A DNA stretch of 64,000 bases from Nostoc sp. UHCC 0870. GTDB lineage: Bacteria; Cyanobacteriota; Cyanobacteriia; Cyanobacteriales; Nostocaceae. Positions 8,450 through 17,777 of the stretch are shown one piece after another; position 1 is the first letter of the stretch; the number at the start of each line of letters is the position of its first letter. Under the pieces are notes generated by a model. That model was not told where the DNA came from. It worked only from the letters and a program-made list of their open reading frames with translations, and searched no databases. Position numbers and translations under genes: made by a program. The DNA lies in the NCBI RefSeq assembly GCF_022063185.1, contig NZ_CP091913.1, forward strand, positions 6,301,141 through 6,365,140. Reading direction: 5' to 3'.

Positions 8450-9928
8450 ATGGCACAGATTAATGGCACAATGATGCAATACTTCCACTGGTACATCCCT
8501 AACGATGGGAACTTGTGGAGTAAAGTTGAGGCTTCAGCACCAGAACTAGCAGATGCAGGTTTTACAGCCATGTGGCTACCACCAGCCTACAAAGGCTTTG
8601 CTGGGTCGTTTGATGTGGGATATGGTGTTTATGACTTATTTGATTTAGGTGAGTTTGATCAAAAAGGCTCAGTGCGGACGAAATACGGTACACGTCAGCA
8701 GTATCTTGATGCGGTTAAATCTCTGCAAACGCATGGTTTACAAGTTTATGCAGATGCGGTACTAAATCATAAGATGGGTGGTGATGCAGTAGAAACACCA
8801 AAAGCCACTCCTTTTCCTCAAGACGATCGCCTGAATCCTAAAGGTGGTTTACAAGATATTAAGACCTACACTCATTATAATTTTCCTGGACGGCAAGGCA
8901 AATATTCTAACTTTGAGTGGCATTGGTGGCATTTTGATGCTGTTGATTATAACGAATATAACGGTGGCGATCGCAGCACAGTCTATTTATTAGAAGGTAA
9001 AAGATTTGACGACTACGTAGCCTTAGAAAAAGGCAACTTTGCCTATTTGATGGGTTGTGATCTGGATTTTCAAAATGAGTGGGTGCGCGGTGAAACTACC
9101 TACTGGGGTAAGTGGTGTCTTGACACCACAAAGGTAGATGGTTTCCGCATCGATGCTATTAAACATATTTCCTCTTGGTTCTTTCCACAATGGATAGATG
9201 AACTAGAACGCCATGCTGGTAAAGATTTATTTATGGTAGGAGAGTATTGGTATAACGATATTAATACTCTCCTTTGGTATGTTGATGCTGTGCGTGGGAA
9301 GATGTCAGTTTTTGACGTACCACTACATTACAACTTCCATCAAGCCAGCAAATCTGGAGGCAATTATGATATGCGCCGGATTTTGGATGGCACAATGATG
9401 CAACAACGTCCTACCCATGCTGTGACATTTGTCGAAAATCATGATTCTCAGCCTTTGCAAGCTTTGGAATCTGTTGTTGAACCTTGGTTTAAACCCTTAG
9501 CTTACGCCATTATTTTATTACGACAAGAAGGCTATCCTTGTGTCTTTCATGCTGACTACTATGGTGCAGAGTATGAAGACTGGGGAAAAGATGGCAATCG
9601 TTACAATATTTTTATGCCGTCTCACCGTTGGATAATTGATAAGTTACTTTATGCACGTAAACATTATGCTTACGGGCCACAATACAACTATTTAGACCAT
9701 TGGAATACTATTGGTTGGACACGCTTAGGTGATGAAGATCATCCTCAAGGGATGGCTGTGATTATGAGTGATAGTTCAGAAGGTTCTAAGTGGATGGAAG
9801 TGGGTAAACCCAATACTAAGTTTATTGACTTAACTGAACATATTAAAGAACCTGTATATACCAATGAATGGGGCTGGGGTGAATTTCGTTGTCTAGGCGG
9901 TTCAGTATCTGTTTGGGTGCAAGCTTAA
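8450..9928 (+). CDS. Cytoplasmic alpha-amylase, GH13 family
   Basis: The enzyme hydrolyses internal alpha-1,4-glucosidic bonds. The catalytic triad is visible: nucleophile Asp235 in GFRIDAIKHI, acid/base Glu265 in FMVGEYWYND and Asp332 in FVENHDSQP. Region I is VYADAVLNHK. The start MAQINGTMMQYFHWY and the absence of a signal peptide match the cytoplasmic GH13_5 group (AmyS-like). At 492 residues it is of normal length. It likely degrades glycogen-derived or imported maltodextrins. It stands alone, followed by a long perfect inverted repeat. Confidence 0.94.
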   Translation: MAQINGTMMQYFHWYIPNDGNLWSKVEASAPELADAGFTAMWLPPAYKGFAGSFDVGYGVYDLFDLGEFDQKGSVRTKYGTRQQYLDAVKSLQTHGLQVYADAVLNHKMGGDAVETPKATPFPQDDRLNPKGGLQDIKTYTHYNFPGRQGKYSNFEWHWWHFDAVDYNEYNGGDRSTVYLLEGKRFDDYVALEKGNFAYLMGCDLDFQNEWVRGETTYWGKWCLDTTKVDGFRIDAIKHISSWFFPQWIDELERHAGKDLFMVGEYWYNDINTLLWYVDAVRGKMSVFDVPLHYNFHQASKSGGNYDMRRILDGTMMQQRPTHAVTFVENHDSQPLQALESVVEPWFKPLAYAIILLRQEGYPCVFHADYYGAEYEDWGKDGNRYNIFMPSHRWIIDKLLYARKHYAYGPQYNYLDHWNTIGWTRLGDEDHPQGMAVIMSDSSEGSKWMEVGKPNTKFIDLTEHIKEPVYTNEWGWGEFRCLGGSVSVWVQA

Positions 9929-9985
9929 AACATACTCGAATTGAATTAAGTAGCAAGACTTAAAAATTAGTTTCAGATTCCATCT

Positions 9986-10030
9986 CTATCATTATCAAAT
10001 AGTATCTTTAACACTATTTGATAATGATAG
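9986..10030 (+). terminator. Long perfect inverted repeat after amylase
   Basis: CTATCATTATCAAATAGT pairs exactly with ACTATTTGATAATGATAG around a nine-base loop, 58 bases after the amylase stop. No T-tract follows, so it could be a terminator or an operator-like site for the next gene. Confidence 0.5.
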
Positions 10031-10067
10031 AAATTCATTATTTAGATTATCTTTATGTATCTTCTTT

Positions 10068-10397
10068 ATGAAAAAACTTTTATTCATTTGTAGCCAGAAT
10101 AGATTACGAAGTCCTACTGCTGAGGTTGTATTTGCTGATTATGAAGGAATAGAGACAGATTCAGCAGGTTTAGATCACTATGCAGAAGTCCCAGTGTCAA
10201 CCGAAGCAATTGAGTGGGCTGATATTATTTTTGTCATGGAAAAGTCTCATAAGACAAAACTTGCACGAAACTTTCAACCATTCCTCAAGGATAAGAGGAT
10301 AATTTGTTTAGATATACCAGATGAATTTGAATATATGGATTCAGCTTTAATAGAAATACTAAAGAAAAAAGTAGTTAAAATAATTCGTAATTCGTAA
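10068..10397 (+). CDS. Low-molecular-weight protein-tyrosine-phosphatase-like protein
   Basis: The 109-residue protein starts with KKLLFICSQNRLRSPTAE, which fits the LMW-PTP active-site loop C-x5-R-S (Cys8, Arg14, Ser15). The family member is short and divergent: the usual general-acid loop is replaced by LDIPDEFEY near residue 95. It matches small bacterial proteins annotated as LMW-PTP family, whose substrates are unknown. The last residues KIIRNS and the stop codon are encoded by an AATTCGT-type repeat, so the original C-terminus may have been longer or different. Confidence 0.8.
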   Translation: MKKLLFICSQNRLRSPTAEVVFADYEGIETDSAGLDHYAEVPVSTEAIEWADIIFVMEKSHKTKLARNFQPFLKDKRIICLDIPDEFEYMDSALIEILKKKVVKIIRNS

Positions 10398-10453
10398 TTA
10401 AATGCTAATAAAAACTTGCTTAAATAATAATTGGAAATTATTATTTATAGTCA

Positions 10454-10486
10454 ATAACCCCGATTTTTAAAAAAAATTGGGGTTAT
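10454..10486. terminator. Bidirectional terminator between convergent genes
   Basis: ATAACCCCGATTTTT and AAAAATTGGGGTTAT form a stem with one wobble pair, flanked by A/T runs on both strands. It lies between the phosphatase-like gene and the lipoprotein gene, which converge here. Confidence 0.7.
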
Positions 10487-10515
10487 AAAGTCTCGCATTT
10501 TCACAAATGAAATGT

Positions 10516-10959
10516 TTATTTGCTAGAGCAGTAGCTATTAATTTCTTTGACAATTGTACCTTCTTCAGCACTACTTTTTTGCAGTCCTGCTAAGAAGCTA
10601 TTTGTATCTCGAATATTCTTTTTATCTATAGCTCCGGCTGCATCATTTAAAGCCTTGCTAATATCTTGATAGAGAGTGAGAAACCGTTGCTGAAAACCTT
10701 TTATTTTTTCATCCTTGACTTCTATACCTTTCATTTCTGTGCTGATTCCATCTATCTTACTAGCAAGTTCAGTTAAAGCTTGAGAACCTTTCGCAGATTT
10801 GGGATCTTTGCCGAATTGCTGACTTAGTGTGGCTGCTTGATTAGCTACTTTGATAACTTTGTTACATTGGGCAACTTTACTTTCTCCGCAACCTGCAAAT
10901 AATAATGCGATCGCAGCTACTAAAGAAAGTGTAGCAGTTCGTTTCAGCGTAAGTGACAT
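10516..10959 (-). CDS. Small predicted lipoprotein, helical
   Basis: The protein has a signal peptide (MSLTLKRTATLSLVAAIALLFAGC) with an LFAGC lipobox, so it is probably lipidated at Cys24. The remaining ~120 residues are mostly helical and rich in Lys, Ala and Gln, with two further Cys (QCNKVIK near the start of the mature protein and NSYCSSK at the end) that may form a disulfide. It is a monocistronic cyanobacterial conserved hypothetical. No function can be assigned. Confidence 0.82.
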   Translation of the reverse strand: MSLTLKRTATLSLVAAIALLFAGCGESKVAQCNKVIKVANQAATLSQQFGKDPKSAKGSQALTELASKIDGISTEMKGIEVKDEKIKGFQQRFLTLYQDISKALNDAAGAIDKKNIRDTNSFLAGLQKSSAEEGTIVKEINSYCSSK

Positions 10960-11193
10960 ATTTTGTAATATCTCCGTTTATGTTTCCGTAAAAATGGGCA
11001 TATAAAAAAAGTGGTTTACAAAACTACAAGTCAACGCTGTATTTGCTTCTAACTTTTTTAGCCCTGTTACTTTATACTTCATTCTTTTTCACAGGTGTAT
11101 GCAATTACACTGAAATAGAAAAAAGTTAAATTAGGTATACATACTCGGATGTAGTTTTTCCGTAGACTAGAGAAAAAAGTTTACTTACTAAAA

Positions 11194-13728
11194 TTAATTG
11201 TGGGATTTTGGTGTTAACCTCAATGTCGCCACAGCCTTAGCAGCAACCGTCTTTTCTTCCCAAAGCATCGGGTGATATTCCAGGTTGCGCCAAGGGTCAA
11301 TCATATCAGCATAGTGTCTATGGAAAGCATGACCTGACTGTCCGGGTGTATGAATAGCCAGCGAATTATCTAAATTGCTTAAATCTACAATCATTCGTAG
11401 TGAAGGAATATCTGTCACTTCAAAGGATTTATTTGCTCGCCAACGGTTAGCATTAATAGTCTCCCCATTCCCAGATGTGCTAAAAGCACCGCGATTAAAT
11501 AAAGCTTCAATGGCTGTAACACCAGATTTTCCCAAGGTGGCGTTACGAAAAGTAATAGTATGCAATTTACCCCAATTCCAAGATTGAGGATTTTCGCCTT
11601 GAATACGTTCTAGTTCGTCTACAGCTTCTCTAAAAGCTTGCTGTAAAATTTGGTCGCGGTTTTCGACTGTGGTGGTTTTGGTATTATCCCACCAATTACT
11701 ATTAGGCTGTTGAATGATATTTTGTAAGACAGCATACCAGCGATCGCTCCCATCAGGAAAGTATTCTGAAGGTAGTTGATCATGAAATGTATCGGCTAAC
11801 AAATACTTATAAAATACTTCAAATAAAGCCGCTACAGGCGATGTCATACCTAGCTGCAAATTCCAATCTTGTAGAAGTTTTTGAGCAGCCTTTAATCTGG
11901 GAGTATCAAAAGTAAGATTTTGTAAAAATGGCACAAGATTCTGAGCATTTAAATTCAGATTATCACCTTGGATTTTCTGCACATCCGCCAAAGAAATCGG
12001 CTGATTTTGTTGGGTAATCATCTCGACAATGCGCTGGGCGCGATAGCCATAAACCCAATCTGTAGTAATTAAATAAGGATATTCACTTGCAACTAAATTA
12101 TTTGCAGTAGCTATATAACCTTGGGGTGGATTGAAACTATGAGGTAATTTTTCAAAGTCAATATAACCTTGCCACTCATATTCATCAGTCCAACCGGGAA
12201 TAGGGTAACGTCCATTTCCCTTAGCCCGAATTGGGAATTTACCAGGCATTTGATAACCGATATTACCCTCGATATCAGCATAGACTAAGTTCTGTGCAGG
12301 CACATCAAAGTCACTAGCAGCAGTGCGGAACTCTTGCCAATTTTCAGCGCGATTAATTTGGGGAATTGAATAAACGAGTCTTGTTGGCTCTAAAGCTGTC
12401 CAACGCAAAGCTACAGCATAGTTTTGTGGTATTGGTATTGCTTGATTTTGCTTAAATTTTTGCAAGTTAGGCGAAACATCAGAAAGAATCGGCCCATGTC
12501 TGGTGTAGCGAACTGTCTGCAAAATAGGCTGACTTCCTGCAACTTGAATAGTTTCTGGAACAAGCTGCATATCTACCCATTTACCATTCACTTCATATTG
12601 ATTGGGATTATTGGGGTTGATTTTCTCAATATATAAGTCCATCACATCGGATTGTACATTAGTCACACCCCAAGCAATGCGATCGCTATGTCCAACAATT
12701 ACCCCCAACATTCCCGCAAAGGAAAAACCAGTCACATTGTAAGGACATTCAGCATTTTTAGTAGTGCAGTGCAAACCCACCTCATACCAAATCGAAGGCA
12801 TTTGTACCGCCAAATGAGGATCATTCGCCAAAATCGGTTTACCTGTAGCAGTGCGCTTACCCGATATCACCCAGTTATTTGAACCAATACCCACTCCTGT
12901 AGCACCAATAAGTTTTTCTAACGCCAACATTGGTTTAGTAATTGATTCAACAGTAGGAGCAATTTCTGCCACTTCAGCAATCACAGGTTTATTAGTTATT
13001 TCTGGTGTTGTTTTCCCCGTTTGCAATTCCGGTAAAATCACAGGCAAATCTTGCGGGTAGGCTGGAAAAAGTTCCTCCACCTGATTAGGCGTGAGAGTTT
13101 TCAGCAAAACAGTACGTTCAATTTCGCTTTGAAAATTTCTACCCAAATCGTAAGCCATCACCTTCCCCCAAGTCAGGGAATGTAGAGGTTTCCAAGGTGC
13201 GACTTGATAGCCAGGATTGAGTAATTTTAGTACCCCATATTCGAGACTCAACGCAGTACCTTGATGTTCTTGCAGATAAGCATTCACACCATCAGCATAG
13301 GCTACCAAATTAGCCTTCATTTCTGCATCCATTTGCTGGAGTTCTTGCTGCGCCACCCTTGCCCATCCCAGGGTTCGCAGATATTTATCAGTATCTAATT
13401 GCGAAGCTCCAAACATTTCTGCTAATCTACCAGAACCAATATGTCGCCAAAAATCCATTTGCCAAAATCTGTCTTGGGTGTGGATGTAACCCTGCGCCAT
13501 AAATAAGTCGTGGGAGTTCGCTGCATATATATGAGGTACACCCGATTGATCCCGTTGGACTGTCACTTCTGCTTTAATACCAGAAATAGCGATCGCTCCA
13601 TTTTCTACAGGAAAAGAACGCCGTATAGTGTAGCCTAAAAATGATACTAACAATAACCCTAGCAATATCAGTACAACTACACTTATTTTCAGTCCTTTGG
13701 ATAACCAACGCTTGCGGAAATTTTTCAT
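11194..13728 (-). CDS. Penicillin acylase / acyl-homoserine-lactone acylase family Ntn hydrolase
   Basis: This is an N-terminal-nucleophile hydrolase of family S45, 844 residues. A single N-terminal transmembrane segment (ISVVVLILLGLLLVSFLGY) suggests membrane anchoring or export. The autocatalytic cleavage site is visible as GIG-SNNW, with the new N-terminal nucleophile at Ser283 after a spacer region. The alpha chain begins near VTVQRDQSGVPHIYA, and the beta chain carries the RYTRHGPIL motif. AiiC of Nostoc sp. PCC 7120 belongs to the same family and degrades acyl-homoserine lactones, but I cannot show that this gene is its orthologue, so no symbol is given. Confidence 0.9.
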   Translation of the reverse strand: MKNFRKRWLSKGLKISVVVLILLGLLLVSFLGYTIRRSFPVENGAIAISGIKAEVTVQRDQSGVPHIYAANSHDLFMAQGYIHTQDRFWQMDFWRHIGSGRLAEMFGASQLDTDKYLRTLGWARVAQQELQQMDAEMKANLVAYADGVNAYLQEHQGTALSLEYGVLKLLNPGYQVAPWKPLHSLTWGKVMAYDLGRNFQSEIERTVLLKTLTPNQVEELFPAYPQDLPVILPELQTGKTTPEITNKPVIAEVAEIAPTVESITKPMLALEKLIGATGVGIGSNNWVISGKRTATGKPILANDPHLAVQMPSIWYEVGLHCTTKNAECPYNVTGFSFAGMLGVIVGHSDRIAWGVTNVQSDVMDLYIEKINPNNPNQYEVNGKWVDMQLVPETIQVAGSQPILQTVRYTRHGPILSDVSPNLQKFKQNQAIPIPQNYAVALRWTALEPTRLVYSIPQINRAENWQEFRTAASDFDVPAQNLVYADIEGNIGYQMPGKFPIRAKGNGRYPIPGWTDEYEWQGYIDFEKLPHSFNPPQGYIATANNLVASEYPYLITTDWVYGYRAQRIVEMITQQNQPISLADVQKIQGDNLNLNAQNLVPFLQNLTFDTPRLKAAQKLLQDWNLQLGMTSPVAALFEVFYKYLLADTFHDQLPSEYFPDGSDRWYAVLQNIIQQPNSNWWDNTKTTTVENRDQILQQAFREAVDELERIQGENPQSWNWGKLHTITFRNATLGKSGVTAIEALFNRGAFSTSGNGETINANRWRANKSFEVTDIPSLRMIVDLSNLDNSLAIHTPGQSGHAFHRHYADMIDPWRNLEYHPMLWEEKTVAAKAVATLRLTPKSHN

Positions 13729-14228
13729 AAGTGGGTGTTAGCAAAATCATGGGACATTATACCTTTTGCCGCCTTAGAGTTTTGCTATTTTTTAGTAAGA
13801 TATATAACTTTGCTTTATTAGCAACTACTTAAAATTAAATAATTCCATACTATGAATTAGTTTTAATTTCCTGATTTATCTCAGTATACTTGTAGATTTT
13901 ATTGTATCTGAAGAATATATATGACGATAGGCGATCGCTCATCCAAAAATCTTGACAAAGTTTGATTGACAAAGCTTAGAAGTGTATGCTAGTTCAAGCA
14001 AAATAGAAAATATACTGAAAAATAAAAATTAATAGTAAATAAATATACAATACAGGCTTATTACTTCAGCCGCACATTCTCACAAAATGACTCAGTGTGT
14101 TAGTTACCGATGTATTTCGGAGAACGAAGTAATAAAAATAGCATCCAACACAGATAATTTTTGCCAGAAAAAAACAGTAAAGGCGTGCTAAGTTTTAAAT
14201 CCATCCTCATTCCGTTCGCGGTTGCCCC
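13729..14228. other. AT-rich intergenic region before the CyRepA1-like gene
   Basis: About 500 bp without a supported gene. It has one HIP1 site near 13932 and long AT-rich runs. I looked for iterons that would mark a plasmid origin and did not see clear direct repeats. The downstream gene starts without an obvious Shine-Dalgarno sequence. Confidence 0.5.
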
Positions 14229-17200
14229 ATGTATCTGCCAGACTTACACCCACAACATCTTGAAGAATTAGTCAAGCGTAGTGGTATCAATTTAGACTTG
14301 ACACAACTTAACTTCAAGTCTCTCCAAGGCGCAGCAGCCTATGAATATCTATTAATTTCCGAACATCTACCCCGCACGAACACCGGAATGGTCACAAGTG
14401 GCTGGTTACAACGCTACAGTCATGCTACGGCTGGCGGTTGGTGGTGTTCCGGCCTCGATCCTCTCAATCATTGGCAACCAATGGAATGGGGTTGCTTTAA
14501 GCCCAACCAACCGCGCACCAATCAAAATGGCAAGTCAATCAAATACGAACATCCCCCCAGCACCCCAACAAGAATATTTTGTCTGCGGGTAACACTGGAT
14601 ATCTGGCAGCAAGTTTCCCAGCGTTACAACATTGCTGCGCCTACAAATATCAGCATCAACGAACAGGGAGAAGCCGTAGGTTTTTGGCAATGGGTAATAG
14701 AAAATCAAATACCTATCATTATCTGTGAAGGTGCAAAAAAAGCTGCCACCCTCTTGACACAAGGCTATGCAGCCATTGCCGTTCCGGGAATTACTAGTGG
14801 TTATCGGGTTGTCAAAGATAAATTTGGGAAAGTTATCAACCGCCAACTGATTCCTGATTTAGCTGTATTTGCCCAGATGCAACGAACTGTTTACATCTGT
14901 TTTGATTTTGAAACGCAACACCAAAAAGTGGCTGCTGTCAGCAATGCGATTACCCAAATTGGTTGTTTGTTTCAAGAACAGAAATGTCCTGTAAAAGTCA
15001 TCGCCCTGCCAGGATTAGAGAAAGGTGTGGACGATTTGATCATAGCCAAAGGTGCGATCGCTTTTGAAAAAGTTTATCGCCATAGTGTTGATTTAGAAAT
15101 TTATCTGGCTGAAATTAAGCCCCATACCGATTTAACTATTCCTGCTAACTTGAGTGTCAACCGTCCCTACTTAGGTGAAATCGCTTTCCCTACCTCTGGA
15201 TTAGTAGGAGTCAAATCAGCCAAAGGTACTGGTAAAACCACAGGGCTACAAACTGTTGTCAAACAAGCGCAAATTAAGAATCAGCCTGTATTATTAATCA
15301 CACACCGCATTCAATTAGGAAGATTTTTATGTGAAAAAATTGGGATTCAATGGGGTTTAAATAATTCTGAAAAACTCACAAACAATAGTGATTACTTGAC
15401 TCCAACTCACACACAATTAAATCATATTCAATCCGTGGGTTTGTGTATTGATTCAATTTGGAAACTAAACCCAGATGATTGGCGGGGAGGAATTATCATT
15501 TTAGATGAGGTAGAGCAATCTTTATGGCATCTCCTCAATAGTAGTACCTGTAAAAATAAGCGCGTCAAAATTTTAAAATTATTCCAGCAATTAATTTCTA
15601 TAGTTTTATCAACTGGGGGCTTAATAATTGCCCAAGATGCGGATTTATCAGATGTATCTTTAGAGTATTTGCAAAGTTTGTCAGGATGTAAAATTGCGCC
15701 TTGGGTATTAGTAAATAAATGGAAGCCCCAACGGGGTTGGGATGTAAAATTTTATGATTCGCCTAATCCCATACCTCTAATTCAACAGTTAGAGTTAGAT
15801 TTACTAGCAGGACGAAAATGTTATGTAACTACTGATAGTCGTTCTGGACGTTATAGTTGTGAAACAATCGAACGTTACCTAAAAGAACGTTTAGAAAAAC
15901 TACGATACGAATTTCCCAAAACTTTAGTAGTTAATAGTCAGACAACAAACACCCCAGGCCATGCGGCCGTTGATTTTGTCCCAGCAATTAATCAAAAAAT
16001 TACCGAATACGAAACTGTATTTGTGACTCCTAGTTTGGGTACAGGTATTAGTATTGATGTCCAACATTTTGATAAAGTATATGGCATTTTTCAAGGAGTA
16101 ATTCCTGATTCAGAAGCACGACAAGCATTAGCCAGAGTCCGTGATGATATCCCTAGAATTGTTTGGTGTGCTAAACGCGGAATTGGCTTGATTGGTAGTG
16201 GTAGTACCAATTATCGTTTATTGTCTAACTGGTATCAGGAAAATCAAAAAGAAAATCTCGCCTTGCTTAGTCCCTTGCATAAAATAGATGTAGATTTACC
16301 CTTAGTTTATGACCCTGTACATTTGCGGACTTGGGCTAAATTATCAGCCAGAGTAAATGCTTCTATCCGTCTGTATCGTCAATCAATGCAAGAGGGATTA
16401 ATTAATGATGGGCATCAAATCAGAGTCAGGAGTAATGCTATTCACAATAACATTGTGCGAGATTTACGGTTAGCATTTTTAGCAACTGACTCGCAAGATT
16501 TAGCAACTCGGAGAAGATTAGTTTTAGAAATTGTCAAAGTCCAAAAAGAGTGGACAGATAAGCGTCAAAAAGGTAAGGAAATTAAACGTCAAATTAGGCA
16601 GATTAAACAAAAGAATCAATTAGCAGCCGCACTGAATGTTGCCAATGCTAAAGATATTGATTATGTCGAACATGATCAACTATCTGCCCAACATTCCCTT
16701 ACAGATGTAGAACGCCATCAAATTCAAAAATATCATCTCAAGCTAAGATATGGAATACCAGTCACGCCAATGCTGAAATTGCGAGATGATCAAGGGTATT
16801 ATTCTCAATTATTAATTCACTATTATCTCACCCATGAAAGTGAGTATTTTCACATTAGAGACCAACAAGAATGGCATCAACAATTATTTTTAGGTGGAGG
16901 TAAAGTTTTCCTACCAGATTTAAAAACCTACACCATAAAAATTGAGGTAATGAGAGCCTTGGGGATGTTACAGTTTCTTGAGCCAGAACAAAAATTTATA
17001 GAAGATGACCCTAATCTAATCTGGTTGAAAGATATTGTATTTCAACATAGTAAGCATATTAAAAGAGTGCTGGGTATTGACTTTAACAGAAGTAGAAATA
17101 ACTCTACAGGGATAAAAATCCTCAGTCGCTTGTTGAATTTGTTAGGCTTGAAATTAAAACGCAGCGATGATTTTTATCAAATTGACCTAAATACTTTTAA

Positions 17201-17348
17201 TGATGGCAGAGAGCAAATATTTGCAGTTTGGCATCAACGAGATGAGTTGATATTATCTCATATGAAAAATCATAGCGATCAGCCTACAGATAGCTTTGTC
17301 ACTACGACACAAAAACAAACAGTAACTTCTGTAGTTACTGTGAAGTAA
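14229..17348 (+). CDS. CyRepA1-like plasmid replication protein (DUF3854 + helicase-like)
   Basis: The 1039-residue protein has an N-terminal DUF3854/Toprim-like region, with IIICEGAKKA (Glu167) and an FDFET acidic motif (about residue 225). It is followed by a helicase-like ATPase with Walker A AKGTGKTTGL (Lys336) and Walker B-like ILDEVEQ (residues 425-430). A later EYETVFVTPSLGTGIS-type segment and an arginine near RVRDDIPRIVW fit superfamily 1/2 motifs. This architecture defines the cyanobacterial CyRepA1 family of plasmid replication initiators. Here it sits among housekeeping genes with no plasmid partners, so an integrated plasmid remnant or a domesticated copy is likely. The reading frame is intact. 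Confidence 0.8.
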   Translation: MYLPDLHPQHLEELVKRSGINLDLTQLNFKSLQGAAAYEYLLISEHLPRTNTGMVTSGWLQRYSHATAGGWWCSGLDPLNHWQPMEWGCFKPNQPRTNQNGKSIKYEHPPSTPTRIFCLRVTLDIWQQVSQRYNIAAPTNISINEQGEAVGFWQWVIENQIPIIICEGAKKAATLLTQGYAAIAVPGITSGYRVVKDKFGKVINRQLIPDLAVFAQMQRTVYICFDFETQHQKVAAVSNAITQIGCLFQEQKCPVKVIALPGLEKGVDDLIIAKGAIAFEKVYRHSVDLEIYLAEIKPHTDLTIPANLSVNRPYLGEIAFPTSGLVGVKSAKGTGKTTGLQTVVKQAQIKNQPVLLITHRIQLGRFLCEKIGIQWGLNNSEKLTNNSDYLTPTHTQLNHIQSVGLCIDSIWKLNPDDWRGGIIILDEVEQSLWHLLNSSTCKNKRVKILKLFQQLISIVLSTGGLIIAQDADLSDVSLEYLQSLSGCKIAPWVLVNKWKPQRGWDVKFYDSPNPIPLIQQLELDLLAGRKCYVTTDSRSGRYSCETIERYLKERLEKLRYEFPKTLVVNSQTTNTPGHAAVDFVPAINQKITEYETVFVTPSLGTGISIDVQHFDKVYGIFQGVIPDSEARQALARVRDDIPRIVWCAKRGIGLIGSGSTNYRLLSNWYQENQKENLALLSPLHKIDVDLPLVYDPVHLRTWAKLSARVNASIRLYRQSMQEGLINDGHQIRVRSNAIHNNIVRDLRLAFLATDSQDLATRRRLVLEIVKVQKEWTDKRQKGKEIKRQIRQIKQKNQLAAALNVANAKDIDYVEHDQLSAQHSLTDVERHQIQKYHLKLRYGIPVTPMLKLRDDQGYYSQLLIHYYLTHESEYFHIRDQQEWHQQLFLGGGKVFLPDLKTYTIKIEVMRALGMLQFLEPEQKFIEDDPNLIWLKDIVFQHSKHIKRVLGIDFNRSRNNSTGIKILSRLLNLLGLKLKRSDDFYQIDLNTFNDGREQIFAVWHQRDELILSHMKNHSDQPTDSFVTTTQKQTVTSVVTVK

Positions 17349-17374
17349 TCAAGCCTAAAATGTTGCAATTCAAC

Positions 17375-17469
17375 TGTAGGTTGGGTTGACGCAAGGAAAC
17401 CCAACACCAACATCTAGATTAAGTTTCCGAGATCAATGTTGGGTTGCGCTGCGCTTAACCCAACCTACA
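17375..17469. mobile_element. 95-bp MITE-like repeat with TGTAGGTTGGGTT ends
   Basis: TGTAGGTTGGGTT and AACCCAACCTACA are perfect 13-bp terminal inverted repeats. The interior contains further inverted GGGTT/AACCC copies. It resembles the palindromic TAGGTTGGGTT repeats that are widespread in cyanobacteria. Confidence 0.65.
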
Positions 17470-17535
17470 TTTAACGCACTACTTACACCTAAGCGATCGC
17501 TCCACCCAATTGATTTTGACAAGTTGTGTGTGTTC

Positions 17536-17568
17536 AGATCCCCGACTTTTTAAAAAAGTCGGGGATCT
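17536..17568. terminator. Strong symmetrical hairpin
   Basis: AGATCCCCGACTTTT and AAAAGTCGGGGATCT form a 15-bp stem with A/T at the apex. It lies between two convergent genes and could terminate both. The surrounding 17349-17777 gap also holds a MITE-like repeat, one end of the GTTTGAAAAG element family, and a CGCGCCTAGCGCGAAGCGCG palindrome near 17706. Confidence 0.6.
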
Positions 17569-17777
17569 ATGACCTATCATTATTTGCGTGGTGAGCCAAT
17601 CACTTTTCAAACAACCTCTAAAATTGGCAGATACCACTTGATTAAATCGTAGGTTTTCCGTATTATAGGCAAATCACTCATCCTAAAAACGCAAAAAAAT
17701 TTGATCGCGCCTAGCGCGAAGCGCGAGAGGGTAAGAAGAAAAAAGCGCAGAGTGCTAAAGGGACAAAGTGTAAAGAA

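Noticed and set aside
11194..13728. Naming the penicillin-acylase homologue aiiC
   Set aside because: Family is clear but orthology to AiiC could not be shown, and the neighbourhood I remember for PCC 7120 does not match.
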